A DNA stretch of 55,674 nt. Origin: Comamonadaceae bacterium. Its GTDB lineage: Bacteria > Pseudomonadota > Gammaproteobacteria > Burkholderiales > Burkholderiaceae_C. Position numbers and translations under genes: made by a program. Each line of letters begins with the position of its first letter. Position 1 is the stretch's first letter. The DNA is taken from assembly GCA_021299555.1 (NCBI GenBank), contig JAJTGH010000043.1, positions 1-55,674 of the forward strand. Direction: 5' to 3'. Shown here in pieces: positions 8,163-18,289 of the stretch. Under the pieces are notes generated by a model that saw only the letters and a list, made by a program, of their open reading frames with translations, was not told where the DNA came from and made no database searches.

Positions 8163-9409
8163 GTGCAGCAAGCCCCGATTCGTTGGCGGACAGCGAGCGG
8201 CTTGTAGGCCGGGCGGCCGTGTTCGTGTTCCTGGCATTTGCCATGGGCTATTTCAGCTCGGCTGTGGTGCGCGCAGTCATTGCCACGCTCTCGCCCGTTC
8301 TCACGCAGGAGTTTGGTCTGACGGCAGCCGATCTGGGCTTGCTCGGCGGGGGCTTTTTCCTTGGCTTTGCCAGCACCCAGTTGCTGCTGGGCGCTTGGCT
8401 GGACAAGTACGGCCCGGGTCGCGTGGCGGTGTGTTTTCTGGCCGTTGCCGTGCTCGGCTGCCTGGCATTTCCCCTTTCGAACAACTTTGCCGCATTGCTG
8501 GCTTCGCGGGTGCTGCTGGGCGTCGGCGTGAGCGCCTGCCTGATGGCTCCGCTCACCGGCTTTCGCCGCTGGTACGAGCCGGCGCAGATGCTGCGCGCCA
8601 ACTCCTGGATGCTCATGGTGGGTTCCTTGGGCATGGTCTGCGCCACTTTGCCTGTGCAGTGGCTGTTACCTCTGGTGGGCTGGCGCCCTTTGTTCTGGGG
8701 AATGGCCGGTTTGTTGTTGGTGGCCATGGTGCTGACCGTCCGCCTGGTGCCTGGGCCCAGCACAGCGCCCCCTGATTCGACCCAGCCCGCCCCTGGCTAT
8801 GCGGCGGTTTGGCGCAGCCCGGCTTTTCGGCGTTTGTTGCCGGTGTCGTTTTTTATCAATGGCGGCTTGATCGCCCTGCAGACCTTGTGGCTGGGGCCTT
8901 GGTTGACACGGGTGGTGGGTCTCGATCCTTTGCAGGCTGCCGCGGGCTTGTTTTCCATCAACCTGGCGAGCCTGGTGGCGTTTTCTGTTTGGGGGCTGGT
9001 GATGCCCACCCTGAGCCGGCGCGGCTGGACGGCTGAGCGCTTGCTGCGATTGGGCATACCCCTGATGCTCTGTGTGCTGACCGTCAATCTGGCCCTGGGC
9101 AGTCACGCGGGTTGGCCGGCCTGGGCCGTGTTTGTTGCGCTGGCCAGTGTGGTTTCGCTGGCCCAGCCGGCATTGAGCATGACCTTTGCCCCCTCGCTGG
9201 CGGGCCGCGCTCTGTCGGCCTACAACCTGGTGTGTTTTCTGGGAATTTTTTTCCTGCAGTGGGGCATTGGGCTGGCCATCGATGGCTTGCTGGCTCTTGG
9301 CTGCACGCAAGCGACCAGCTTTCAGGGGGCGTTTGCGATTTATCTGTGCAGCGCCCTGGCTTCTTACATCCACTACGTGCGCGCCAAGGCGGATAATCTG
9401 CGGCCATGA
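8159..9409 (+). CDS. MFS-family transporter
   Basis: A 416-residue inner-membrane protein with about 12 hydrophobic segments. The cytoplasmic loop after helix 2 carries GAWLDKYGPGRV, the MFS loop 2-3 signature D-x-x-G-x-R type. The N-terminal half reads MGYFSSAVVRAVIATLSPVL, like anion/organic-acid MFS members. The substrate is unknown. It overlaps both neighbours: its ATG lies in the lipoprotein stop and its stop lies in the EIIA start (ATGA at 9406), so it appears to be part of the same transcript as the PTS genes. Confidence 0.88.
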   Translation: MSAASPDSLADSERLVGRAAVFVFLAFAMGYFSSAVVRAVIATLSPVLTQEFGLTAADLGLLGGGFFLGFASTQLLLGAWLDKYGPGRVAVCFLAVAVLGCLAFPLSNNFAALLASRVLLGVGVSACLMAPLTGFRRWYEPAQMLRANSWMLMVGSLGMVCATLPVQWLLPLVGWRPLFWGMAGLLLVAMVLTVRLVPGPSTAPPDSTQPAPGYAAVWRSPAFRRLLPVSFFINGGLIALQTLWLGPWLTRVVGLDPLQAAAGLFSINLASLVAFSVWGLVMPTLSRRGWTAERLLRLGIPLMLCVLTVNLALGSHAGWPAWAVFVALASVVSLAQPALSMTFAPSLAGRALSAYNLVCFLGIFFLQWGIGLAIDGLLALGCTQATSFQGAFAIYLCSALASYIHYVRAKADNLRP

Positions 9410-9849
9410 ACGGCATCCTGGTCATTGCGCACGCTCCTTTGGCCTCGGCCATGGAGCGCTGTATCTCGCATGTGTTCAGCGACCGGCCAGCTTGTTTCGC
9501 TGTGCTCGATGTCCAGCCCAATGTGCCGCCTGAAGAGACGCTGGCACAAGCGCGGCTGGTCATGCAGCAACTGGGCTGCCCGACCTGTTTGGTGATGACC
9601 GATATCTTTGGCGCCACCCCCTGTAATGTGGCGCAAAAACTGGTCGACGGCGTGCGCAGCAGGCTCGTTACCGGCCTGAATCTGCCCATGCTGCTGCGCG
9701 CTCTGTCCTACCGTGAGGACAGCCTCGATGCCCTGGTGGCCCGCACCTTGGCTGGCGCCAGCCAGGGGGTGATGCAAGTGGCGGCCACGGCACCGCAGAA
9801 TCAGAACCGACGAAGCCATGATCAAGACCAGCGTGACCATCAGCAATAA
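9406..9849 (+). CDS. PTS EIIA component, mannose (Man) type
   Basis: A phosphocarrier that accepts phosphate from HPr. The family's active-site histidine is at His9 in ILVIAHAPLA, and the conserved MTDIFGATPCN segment is at about residues 65-75. Length (147) fits a stand-alone Man-type EIIA. No EIIB, EIIC or EIID gene lies nearby, so it probably works in regulation, not in sugar uptake. The last 32 bases overlap the HPr gene in another frame; the tail after about residue 125 is polar, low in complexity and probably free of structure. Confidence 0.92.
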   Translation: MNGILVIAHAPLASAMERCISHVFSDRPACFAVLDVQPNVPPEETLAQARLVMQQLGCPTCLVMTDIFGATPCNVAQKLVDGVRSRLVTGLNLPMLLRALSYREDSLDALVARTLAGASQGVMQVAATAPQNQNRRSHDQDQRDHQQ

Positions 9850-10087
9850 GTTGGGCCTGCATGCCCGCGCTTCGGCCAAGCTGACCAAGCTTGCCGGCAG
9901 TTACCCTTGCGAGGTCTGGATGAGCCGCGGTGAGCGGCGGGTCAATGCCAAGAGCATCATGGGCGTGATGATGCTGGCCGCTGGTTTGGGCACCTCGGTG
10001 GAGCTCGAGACCGACGGCGAGCGCGAGCAGGAAGCCATGGACGCGCTGCTTGCCCTGATCAACGACAAGTTTGGCGAGGGGCAATGA
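9818..10087 (+). CDS. ptsH: Phosphocarrier protein HPr
   Basis: HPr passes phosphate from EI to EIIA proteins. The 89-residue protein has the EI-phosphorylated histidine at His15 (LGLHARASAK) and the regulatory serine at Ser46 (NAKSIMGVMML), the site used by HPr kinase/phosphorylase. It starts 32 bases inside the EIIA gene and its stop overlaps the EI start (ATGA), so translation is coupled along EIIA-HPr-EI. Confidence 0.96.
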   Translation: MIKTSVTISNKLGLHARASAKLTKLAGSYPCEVWMSRGERRVNAKSIMGVMMLAAGLGTSVELETDGEREQEAMDALLALINDKFGEGQ

Positions 10088-11841
10088 CTTTTTCCATCCA
10101 CGGTCTGGCGGTCTCGCGCGGCATTGCCATTGGGCGTGCGGTGCTGGTGGCCTCCAGCCGTGCGGATGTGGCGCACTACTTCATTGACCCCGATCAGGCC
10201 GAACAGGAGGTACAGCGCATCCGGGTGGCCCGAGACTCGGTGGTTGAGGAAATTACCCGCGTGCAGCGCGATCTGCCCAGCGATGCCCCCCCCGAGCTGG
10301 CCGCGCTGCTCGACGTGCACCTGATGCTGCTGCAAGATGAGCAACTGTCGGCCGGGGTCAAGCACTGGATTGCCGAGCGCAACTACAACGCTGAGTGGGC
10401 CATCACCACCCAATACGAGGCGCTGGCCAGGCAATTCGATGAAATGCAAGACCCATACTTGCGCGAGCGCAAGGCCGACCTCGAACAGGTGGTCGAGCGC
10501 TTGCTGCGCGCCCTCAAGGGAGCGGCCTCGCCCGTACAGCCTCAGGCCACGCGGCGCACTCCCCAGGGCGAGTTGTTGGGCGACTCCATGGACGTGCCGC
10601 TGGTGCTGGTGGCCCACGACCTGTCGCCGGCCGACATGCTGCAATTCAAGCAAAGTCTTTTTGTCGGCTTTGCAACTGACGTGGGCGGGCGTACCTCGCA
10701 CACGGCCATCGTGGCGCGCAGCATGGACATTCCGGCGGTGGTCGGTGCGCGCAGTGCCAGCAGCCTGATCGCGCAAGACGACTGGGTCATCATTGATGGC
10801 GACGCCGGCGTGCTCATCGTCGATCCCTCGCCCATCATCTTGGCCGAATACGGCTTCAAGCAGCGCCAGGGCGAGCTCGAGCGCGAGCGGCTCAATCGGC
10901 TGCGACACACGCCTGCGGTCACGCTCGACGGGCAAAAGATCGAGTTGCTGGCCAATATTGAACTGCCCCAAGACACTGCCGGCGCCCTGGCCGCCGGCGC
11001 CGTGGGCGTGGGCCTGTTCCGAAGCGAATTTTTGTTCATGGGCCGGGCTGGTCAGCTGCCCAATGAGGATGAGCAGTACCGCGCTTATCTGGCGGCTGTC
11101 GATGGCATGCAGGGCTTGCCCGTGACCATACGCACGGTAGACATCGGCGCTGACAAGCCGCTCGATCGCGGGGCGCGGGCCGACGACCATCTCAACCCCG
11201 CCCTGGGATTGCGGGCCATCCGCTGGAGCTTGGCCGACCCACCGATGTTCCTGACGCAGTTGCGCGCCATCTTGCGCGCGGCCGCCCACGGCCCGATCCA
11301 CCTGCTCGTGCCCATGCTGGCCCATGCGCGCGAAATCCGGCAAACCCTCTCGCTGATCGATCACGCCCGCGCCCAGCTCGACAACAAGGGATTGGCCTAC
11401 GGACCGGTCAAGCTCGGCGCCATGATCGAGGTGCCGGCCGCTGCGATCAATCTGGGGCCGTTCTTAAGGTATTTCGACTTTCTCTCGATCGGCACCAACG
11501 ACCTGATTCAGTACACCCTGGCCATCGACCGCGCCGACGAAGCGGTGGCGCACTTGTACGATCCCTTGCACCCAGCGGTGCTGCGCCTGCTGGCCGACAC
11601 CATTGGCCAGTGTCGCGCGCAGGGCCGCCCGGTCAGTGTGTGCGGCGAGATGGCGGGCGATCCGGCCATGACCCGGCTGTTGCTCGGCCTGGGATTGCGC
11701 TCGTTTTCCATGCACCCTTCACAGGTGCTGCTGGTCAAGCAGCAGGTGCTGCGTGCCGACGCGGGCAAGCTCGAGGCCTGGGCCCAGCAGGTGATCAGCA
11801 GCGATGATCCCGGTCAGGCGATGCAAGCTGCGCGGCAGTAA
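10084..11841 (+). CDS. ptsI: PTS enzyme I (phosphoenolpyruvate-protein phosphotransferase)
   Basis: EI takes phosphate from phosphoenolpyruvate and gives it to HPr. The 585-residue product has the phospho-histidine motif GGRTSHTAIVARSMDIPAVV with His206, the PEP-binding region FRSEFLFMGR, the segment DFLSIGTNDLIQYTLAIDR, and the C-terminal VCGEMAGDP with the active-site cysteine. All domains are complete. Together with the EIIA and HPr genes it forms a permease-less phosphorelay, as in other betaproteobacteria. Confidence 0.96.
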   Translation: MTFSIHGLAVSRGIAIGRAVLVASSRADVAHYFIDPDQAEQEVQRIRVARDSVVEEITRVQRDLPSDAPPELAALLDVHLMLLQDEQLSAGVKHWIAERNYNAEWAITTQYEALARQFDEMQDPYLRERKADLEQVVERLLRALKGAASPVQPQATRRTPQGELLGDSMDVPLVLVAHDLSPADMLQFKQSLFVGFATDVGGRTSHTAIVARSMDIPAVVGARSASSLIAQDDWVIIDGDAGVLIVDPSPIILAEYGFKQRQGELERERLNRLRHTPAVTLDGQKIELLANIELPQDTAGALAAGAVGVGLFRSEFLFMGRAGQLPNEDEQYRAYLAAVDGMQGLPVTIRTVDIGADKPLDRGARADDHLNPALGLRAIRWSLADPPMFLTQLRAILRAAAHGPIHLLVPMLAHAREIRQTLSLIDHARAQLDNKGLAYGPVKLGAMIEVPAAAINLGPFLRYFDFLSIGTNDLIQYTLAIDRADEAVAHLYDPLHPAVLRLLADTIGQCRAQGRPVSVCGEMAGDPAMTRLLLGLGLRSFSMHPSQVLLVKQQVLRADAGKLEAWAQQVISSDDPGQAMQAARQ

Positions 11842-11868
11842 ATGGCCGAACAGTTTTGGTGCAGCGGC

Positions 11869-12363
11869 CTAAATTCTCAATTCGTTACCCAGGCTGAGCC
11901 AGCCTGAGCCGAGCACCTGTGTGCGCAGGCCACCCCGGCCTTCAAAGGCGTCCTCAAAGCCTGTGTGTCCGCTCAGTTGCGCCGGGCGAGGGCAGGGTGT
12001 GCACAGCTCGATCCCGTAGCACTCGATGTCGCCCACCCAGAAGTTCTGGCCGACCAAGGCGTTCAGCCCCTGGGCCGACAGGCCGCGCAGCAGCACGTTG
12101 CGCCGCGTCTGGGCCATGGTGAAGCTGGGCAGGCCAGCGGCTTCCTGCCACTCGTTGGCTGTGGCAATGCCCTCTTCGGTGATCAGGCTCAGATGCCGGA
12201 TCTTGGGCGGTTCGGTGGCCGAGTAAGCGCCCTGACCGGTGGCGTAGCGGTCTCCTTCAAGGCCTTGCCCTGCGATCACCCGCAGTTGCTGCGCCTGACG
12301 CATCGGCTGACCCGCACTGGCACACCAGAACAGGCCGGAGATTTGCCCCAGGGAAGAGCTCAT
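11869..12363 (-). CDS. MOSC-domain protein
   Basis: MOSC domains occur at the C terminus of molybdenum-cofactor sulfurases and in stand-alone proteins that handle molybdenum cofactor or reduce N-hydroxylated bases. The 164-residue product shows GLEGDRYATGQGAYS near residue 34, LITEEGI, TRRNVLLRG, and the conserved cysteine block ELCTPCPRP, followed by RGGLRTQVLGSG. No N-terminal beta-barrel or ferredoxin domain is present. It lies just after the broken Bug gene on the same strand. The reaction is not known. Confidence 0.85.
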   Translation of the reverse strand: MSSSLGQISGLFWCASAGQPMRQAQQLRVIAGQGLEGDRYATGQGAYSATEPPKIRHLSLITEEGIATANEWQEAAGLPSFTMAQTRRNVLLRGLSAQGLNALVGQNFWVGDIECYGIELCTPCPRPAQLSGHTGFEDAFEGRGGLRTQVLGSGWLSLGNELRI

Positions 12364-12376
12364 GGCCGCTGCGAAC

Positions 12377-13242
12377 TCAGTCCAGCTTGAGTCCGGTATC
12401 GGCGGCGAGCTTGAGGTATTGCGGCAATTCGCGACCGACCACCGATGTCAGATCGGCCACAGAGCCCGGCAGAGGATCAATGCGATAGCTTTTGAGCCGC
12501 TCGATCACTTGGGCCGAGGCCAGCGATGCATTGAGCTGGGCATTTAGCCAGGCCACCTGATCGGCCGGCATGCGAGCCGGCCCGACCAGAGCGAACCACA
12601 GGCCCATGTGTACGTGATGCCCATCACGTTGACCGGGATCACCCCGCTCAGCGTGTCGGTCGTGCCTTGCCCGGAGTCCTTGTAGGCCACATGACTGAGG
12701 TTGATGCCGGCATTGCGCTTGAACAACTCGACCGTCAGGTGCGCAGCCGAGCCGAGCAGCGGCGAGGTGTAGTTGATCGGCGTGGGGCTGGCCTTGGCCT
12801 TGGCCACCAGATCCGCAATGTTGCGGATGCCGCTGGCCGCCGAGGCCACCAGCAGGTTGTCGCCCCGACCGACCATGCCGATCAGGGTGAAGTCGCCAGG
12901 TACCTTGTAGGGCACGCTGCGGTAGAGCGCCGGTGTGATGATGAAGTTGTTGGCCGTCAGCATCAGGGTGTAGCCATCGGGCGCTGCTTTGGCCGTGGCG
13001 TCCGTGCCGATGATGCCGCCGGCGCCTGGCCGGTTGTCGACCACCCAGCTCTGGCCGGTGCGTCGGCCCATGTCTTCAGCAATCACCCGGGCGACCGGGT
13101 CGGTCAGGCTGCCTGTGGCCGCCGGCACGATCACCCGCACGCTGCGCTGCGGATATCCCCCTGGTCCCGCCTGGGCGGCTGCCAGCAGCGGCGCCAGCAG
13201 CAGTGCCGCCAACACCTGACGTTTTCCAATTCCTGTGTGCAT
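12377..13242 (-). pseudogene. Bug/TctC-family periplasmic binding protein, internally deleted and frameshifted
   Basis: An intact gene would encode a periplasmic binding protein of about 320 residues for a carboxylate. The 5' part (ATG at 13242, MHTGIGKRQVLAALLLAP, signal peptide then PQRSVRVIVPAATGSLTDP) reads in frame to SGVIPVNVMGITYT near 12608. Family-like sequence resumes in another frame at GLWFALVGPA and runs to LKLAADTGLKLD. Compared with the intact Bug protein at 43831-44847, about 40 residues around the hinge are missing. The first frame continues as unrelated sequence. An adjacent LysR gene could have been its regulator. Confidence 0.88.
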
Positions 13243-13367
13243 GATGGCTTCTTTCTCGCAGCTTGTGCCCGGGATACCGGGCAAGGCTGTAAGGATAGGG
13301 ACTTCAGGCTGAGCTCGATAGCACAAAATTTTACGCACAGTGCTGCAAAAAATGCAGCACCCGGGCC

Positions 13368-14276
13368 TCAGTCGACCTGCCGCAGCTGCAACTGAGCAGC
13401 GGCCAACTGGCAAAACCGATCGATGGCGGGCGGCAGGCTGCGGCCTGCGCGCACATAGATGCCCAGCAGGGAGGGCATGGCTTTGCTCACTGGCAGGTGG
13501 ACCAGAGTGCCTTGCTTCAACTCGTCTTCAATGCCCAGCCGGTTGACAAATGCCACCCCATGACCCTGCTTGGCCATTTGCTTCATCAGCTCGAACGAGC
13601 TGGTCTGCATGATCACCTGCAGCGGGGCGCGGCAGGCGCGCAGCAAGGGCTCGAGCGCCTCGTAGATGGAGATTTCTGGCGAGGGCAGCACCAAGGGGTG
13701 CTGTGCGCACTGGTTGAAGGTCACGCTCTCCCGGCTGGCCAGAGGGTGATCGGGTGGTACCACCGCGCCGATTGCGAACGGTGCCACCGCCAGTTGCCGC
13801 AGTGCGCTGTCGCGCTGGTAGAGGAAGCTGATGGCCACATCGGCCGCGCCGCCGCTGACCTCCTCAGCCGCCTTGCGCGAGCCCGCGATGCGCACCGTGG
13901 TGCTCACTTTGGGGTAATGCCGGGCCATTTTTTGCAAGATGTCCGGCACGAAGGCGTGGGTCAGGGCTTCCACCGTGATCAGATCGACATGGCCGCTGTG
14001 CAGTCCCTCGAGCGCTTCGAGCTCTACGCTCATGCGCTGCGCGTCTTGCAGCACATGGATCACATGGCGTGCCAGCACTTCGCCGCTGGGCGTCAGGCGC
14101 AGGCCGCTGCTCAGGCGCTCAAACAGGGGCGCGCCGATCTGGCTTTCGAGTTCGAGCAATTGGCGGTTGAGCGCCGACGAGGACAAATGCAACTGCCGGG
14201 CCGCCTGCCGGATCGAGCCGCAGCGGCGTATGGTGTCAAAGTGGACCAGGGCTTTGGCGTGGATTTTTTGTGTCAT
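13368..14276 (-). CDS. LysR-family transcriptional regulator
   Basis: A 302-residue regulator of normal length. The N-terminal winged helix-turn-helix is visible in CGSIRQAARQLHLSSSALNRQLLELESQIGAPLF (split here: CGSIRQAARQ then LHLSSSALNRQLLELE), residues 19-53. The effector domain follows from about residue 92, with a dimerisation linker of usual length. It lies 125 bases upstream of, and on the same strand as, the broken Bug gene, whose transcription it might have controlled. The effector is unknown. Confidence 0.92.
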   Translation of the reverse strand: MTQKIHAKALVHFDTIRRCGSIRQAARQLHLSSSALNRQLLELESQIGAPLFERLSSGLRLTPSGEVLARHVIHVLQDAQRMSVELEALEGLHSGHVDLITVEALTHAFVPDILQKMARHYPKVSTTVRIAGSRKAAEEVSGGAADVAISFLYQRDSALRQLAVAPFAIGAVVPPDHPLASRESVTFNQCAQHPLVLPSPEISIYEALEPLLRACRAPLQVIMQTSSFELMKQMAKQGHGVAFVNRLGIEDELKQGTLVHLPVSKAMPSLLGIYVRAGRSLPPAIDRFCQLAAAQLQLRQVD

Positions 14277-14308
14277 GGCGGCGGTCCGGGCCTGTGGGCC
14301 GCGCCGGT

Positions 14309-15265
14309 TCAGCTCCCAAGGGCCTGCGCCGCCGCGTGGGCCTGCTGGTCGGCGTGATAGCTTGAGCGAACCATGGCACCGACGGCGGCATGTGAAAAGC
14401 CCATTTCGTAGGCTTTTTCTTCGAACATCTTGAAGGTGTCGGGGTGCACGTAGCGTCGCACCGGCAGGTGGCTGCTGCTGGGCGCCAGGTATTGGCCGAT
14501 GGTGAGCATCTCGATGTCGTGCTCGCGCATGTCGCGCATGGCTTGCAAGATTTCTTCATCGGTTTCGCCCAAGCCGACCATCAGGCCGCTCTTGGTTGGC
14601 ACGTTGGGAAAAAGTGCCTTGAATTTTTTGAGCAGATTCAAGGAAAAGGCGTAGTCTGAACCGGGCCGGGCCTGTTTGTATAGGCGCGGTACGGTCTCCA
14701 AGTTGTGGTTCATCACGTCAGGCGGCGCGGCCTGCAGGATGCTCAAGGCGCGGTCGTCACGGCCTCGGAAGTCGGGCACCAGCACCTCGATTTGTGTGTC
14801 TGGTGAGAGCTCGCGGGTCTTGCGGATGCACTCAACAAAATGCGCTGCACCCCCATCGCGCAGGTCGTCACGGTCAACGCTCGTGATCACCACATAGCTC
14901 AGCTTGAGCGCGGCAATGGTGCGCGCGAGGTTGTCGGGCTCTTGAGCGTTGTGTGGGTCGCGGGTGCATTTGTCACCCATGATCATGAAGGTGGCCGTGC
15001 CCTTGCCAAAGCATTCGCCGATGTTGGGGCAACTGGCTTCCTCGCACACGGTCACCAACTTGTTCTGGCGCAAGATGTCCTTGATTTCGTAGAAGCGGGT
15101 GCCGGCGCTGGCTGCCTTGACCCGGATCCAGTCGGGCTTTTTGAGCACCTCGGCCGGCTCAACCTTGACCGGTATGCGCGAGAGTTTGGCTGCGGCCTTC
15201 TGCTTGGCCAGAGGGTTGTATTGGTCGGCACTTTGTGCTTCGTGCACGGTGGGGTTGTTGCTCAT
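14309..15265 (-). CDS. lipA: Lipoyl synthase with radical-SAM cysteine segment deleted
   Basis: LipA inserts two sulfur atoms into protein-bound octanoyl groups. The 318-residue product carries the auxiliary-cluster cysteines Cys74, Cys79 and Cys85 ([12 protein letters not shown]) and the C-terminal serine in VRSSYH. Family members then read C-T-R-R-C-P-F-C; here Cys100-Thr-Arg is followed directly by [10 protein letters not shown]. About 12 residues are missing in frame at the junction 14959/14960, removing two of the three cysteines that hold the catalytic [4Fe-4S] cluster. The rest is well conserved ([29 protein letters not shown]). As read, the protein should be inactive. Same strand and 12 bases after lipB. 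Confidence 0.93.
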   Translation of the reverse strand: MSNNPTVHEAQSADQYNPLAKQKAAAKLSRIPVKVEPAEVLKKPDWIRVKAASAGTRFYEIKDILRQNKLVTVCEEASCPNIGECFGKGTATFMIMGDKCTRDPHNAQEPDNLARTIAALKLSYVVITSVDRDDLRDGGAAHFVECIRKTRELSPDTQIEVLVPDFRGRDDRALSILQAAPPDVMNHNLETVPRLYKQARPGSDYAFSLNLLKKFKALFPNVPTKSGLMVGLGETDEEILQAMRDMREHDIEMLTIGQYLAPSSSHLPVRRYVHPDTFKMFEEKAYEMGFSHAAVGAMVRSSYHADQQAHAAAQALGS

Positions 15266-15277
15266 GGCAAGTCCTGG

Positions 15278-15946
15278 TCAGGGCGCGAGGCCGGCAGCGA
15301 GCTTGTGGCTCAGAAGGCTGGCGGCCTCGTCCCAGCTGATGGAAACGCCGATTGTAGAAAGATCAACGGTCTTTAGCCCTGCATAGCCGCAGGGGTTGAT
15401 TCGTTCGAAGGGTTCAAGGTCCATGGCCACGTTCAGGGCCAGGCCGTGATAGGTGCAATGGCGACTGACCTTGATGCCCAGCGCTGCGATCTTGCCCAGG
15501 CCGCGAAACGGATCGCTCGCCGGCCGGGGCCCCGTGAGGGACGCATGTGAACCCGGGTCGTCCAGGCGAACGTAGATGCCCGGCGAGCCGGCCACGCGGT
15601 GACCCGTGATGCCCAGATGGATCAAGGTGCGGATCACTGCCTCTTCAATCCTGTAGACGTATTCCTTGACGAAATACCCGGCGCGCTTGAGGTCCAGCAG
15701 CGGGTAGGCCACGACCTGGCCGGGGCCGTGGTAGGTCACTTGCCCACCTCGGTCGGTGGGCACGACGGCGATGTCGGCGGCATTGAGCACATGGCTGGCC
15801 TGTCCAGCCAGGCCCTGGGTGAAGACCGGCGGGTGCTGGCACAGCCACAGCTCATCTGCGGTGTCTGCCCCGCGGGCGGCCGTGAAGTCCTGCATGGCCT
15901 TGTAGGTGGGCAGGTAGGGGGTGAGCCCCAAGGCCTTGATCTTCAT
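15278..15946 (-). CDS. lipB: Octanoyl-[acyl-carrier-protein]:protein octanoyltransferase
   Basis: LipB moves octanoyl groups from acyl carrier protein to lipoyl domains, the step before LipA. From the ATG at 15946 the product is 222 residues. The motif [12 protein letters not shown] is at residues 66-77; the catalytic pair is Lys152 ([12 protein letters not shown]) and Cys186 (INPCGYAG). An in-frame TTG overlapping the ybeD stop would add four residues. It stands between ybeD and lipA on the minus strand, probably in one operon. Confidence 0.95.
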   Translation of the reverse strand: MKIKALGLTPYLPTYKAMQDFTAARGADTADELWLCQHPPVFTQGLAGQASHVLNAADIAVVPTDRGGQVTYHGPGQVVAYPLLDLKRAGYFVKEYVYRIEEAVIRTLIHLGITGHRVAGSPGIYVRLDDPGSHASLTGPRPASDPFRGLGKIAALGIKVSRHCTYHGLALNVAMDLEPFERINPCGYAGLKTVDLSTIGVSISWDEAASLLSHKLAAGLAP

Positions 15947-15954
15947 GGGGCCGG

Positions 15955-16227
15955 TCAAAGCACCACTTTGACCATGGGGTGGGTCGACAAGGTGCGGTAA
16001 AGCTCGTCGAGCTGTTCTCGGCTGGTGGCCGTCACGGTGATGGTCACGCCGAGGTAGCGGCCGCCCTTGCTTTCGCGCAATTCGATGGTGCGTGCGTCAA
16101 ACAGCGGGTCGAAGGCGTGGGCAACGGCGGTGATGGCCGGCACCAAACCTTCAGCCTTCTCGCCCATGACCTTGATCGGAAAGGCGCAGGGGTAGGTGAT
16201 CAGGGAGTCTGGGTTTGCTTGGGACAT
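15955..16227 (-). CDS. ybeD: YbeD-like DUF493 protein
   Basis: A 90-residue protein of the YbeD family, a small ACT-like fold of unknown function that is often found beside lipB. It shows [14 protein letters not shown] and [20 protein letters not shown], the typical core, and ends [10 protein letters not shown], like family members. It is the first gene of the ybeD-lipB-lipA block and is divergent from the atp operon. Confidence 0.9.
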   Translation of the reverse strand: MSQANPDSLITYPCAFPIKVMGEKAEGLVPAITAVAHAFDPLFDARTIELRESKGGRYLGVTITVTATSREQLDELYRTLSTHPMVKVVL

Positions 16228-16308
16228 GGCCGAAAGGGCGTTGATAAGGCGTGGTCGACCAGTTTAGACCTCCCATCGGTGAGCGCTGTTTGAGTGAGGA
16301 AAACGGGT

Positions 16309-16339
16309 TTGACAGGAACATGGTGTTGTTACTTATAAT
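16309..16339 (+). promoter_or_regulatory. Sigma-70-like promoter of the atp operon
   Basis: A consensus -35 box TTGACA (16309-16314) and consensus -10 box TATAAT (16334-16339) are separated by 19 bases, two longer than the optimum. It lies 132 bases upstream of the proposed atpI start and points into the atp operon, leaving a leader of about 125 bases. Confidence 0.75.
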
Positions 16340-16470
16340 GCAGGGCTACGTGGGTCGCGGCGTCTAAGTTTTTGAGCGCTGTAACTTCTGCGTAACTCTG
16401 ATCTTTTAACCTCTCGTTCTCCTGCTCCGAGCCGAGATGGCAAAGAGACGGGGCGGCGGCATCTGGCACT

Positions 16471-17007
16471 TTGAATACTTCGTCGTCATCCGGTGCCGGT
16501 GCTTCCAAAGACTCTGGTGGTTCTGTGCCAGACGGGGTTTCGGGTTGGCGCCGTTGGGACGATGATGCGGCGCCAGAGGCCGCGCGCCCCCTGACACGAG
16601 AGCAGGTGGTGCAGATGGGGCTGGACAGGGCCCAGGTGTCGGTCTGGCGGGTGCTGCTGTGGCAGGCTTTGACCGGGACAGGGGCGGCGGTCTTGGTGGG
16701 CTTGCTGTCGGGTCGGTTGGCGCTGGCAGTGTCGCTGCTTTATGGGGCGGCGGCGGTGGTTGTGCCGGGTTTGGTTTTTGCGCGCGGTTTGACCGGGCGT
16801 TTGTCCTCGATCAATCCGGGGACGGCAGTGATGGGCTTCTTTGTTTGGGAGTTCGTCAAGATCGGCCTGACGATTGCCATGTTGGTGGCAGCGCCCAGGT
16901 TGCTGACAGATTTGAGTTGGCCGGCCTTGTTGGCGGGTCTGGTGTTGACCATGAAGGTGGTCTGGTTGGCGGTGTGGTTCAAGTCCCGCCGTCGTCGGGC
17001 GATCTGA
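16471..17007 (+). CDS. atpI: ATP synthase accessory protein AtpI
   Basis: AtpI helps assemble the c-ring of the F1Fo ATP synthase. The 178-residue product has a polar N terminus and four hydrophobic helices, with [20 protein letters not shown] near residue 110 as the recognisable block. The only upstream in-frame start is a TTG at 16471; the ATG at 16437 is in another frame and is soon stopped. The start is therefore uncertain, but the body is clear. It is the first gene of the atp operon. Confidence 0.85.
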   Translation: MNTSSSSGAGASKDSGGSVPDGVSGWRRWDDDAAPEAARPLTREQVVQMGLDRAQVSVWRVLLWQALTGTGAAVLVGLLSGRLALAVSLLYGAAAVVVPGLVFARGLTGRLSSINPGTAVMGFFVWEFVKIGLTIAMLVAAPRLLTDLSWPALLAGLVLTMKVVWLAVWFKSRRRRAI

Positions 17008-17032
17008 GGAACTTGGAAGAACGGGCAAGAAG

Positions 17033-18215
<1,183 letters not shown>

Positions 18216-18289
18216 TTGTTGCCGGCCCTCGTGCACAGACCCGGATTGCCAGGCCGTTGAGGCCGCAGGCGTCGGGGAAAGGAACCCAA

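Noticed and set aside
9818-9849. Overlap of EIIA and HPr genes as a sign of sequencing error
   Set aside because: Both proteins show complete motifs, and overlaps here are compatible with coupling; the EIIA tail beyond about residue 125 is not conserved.
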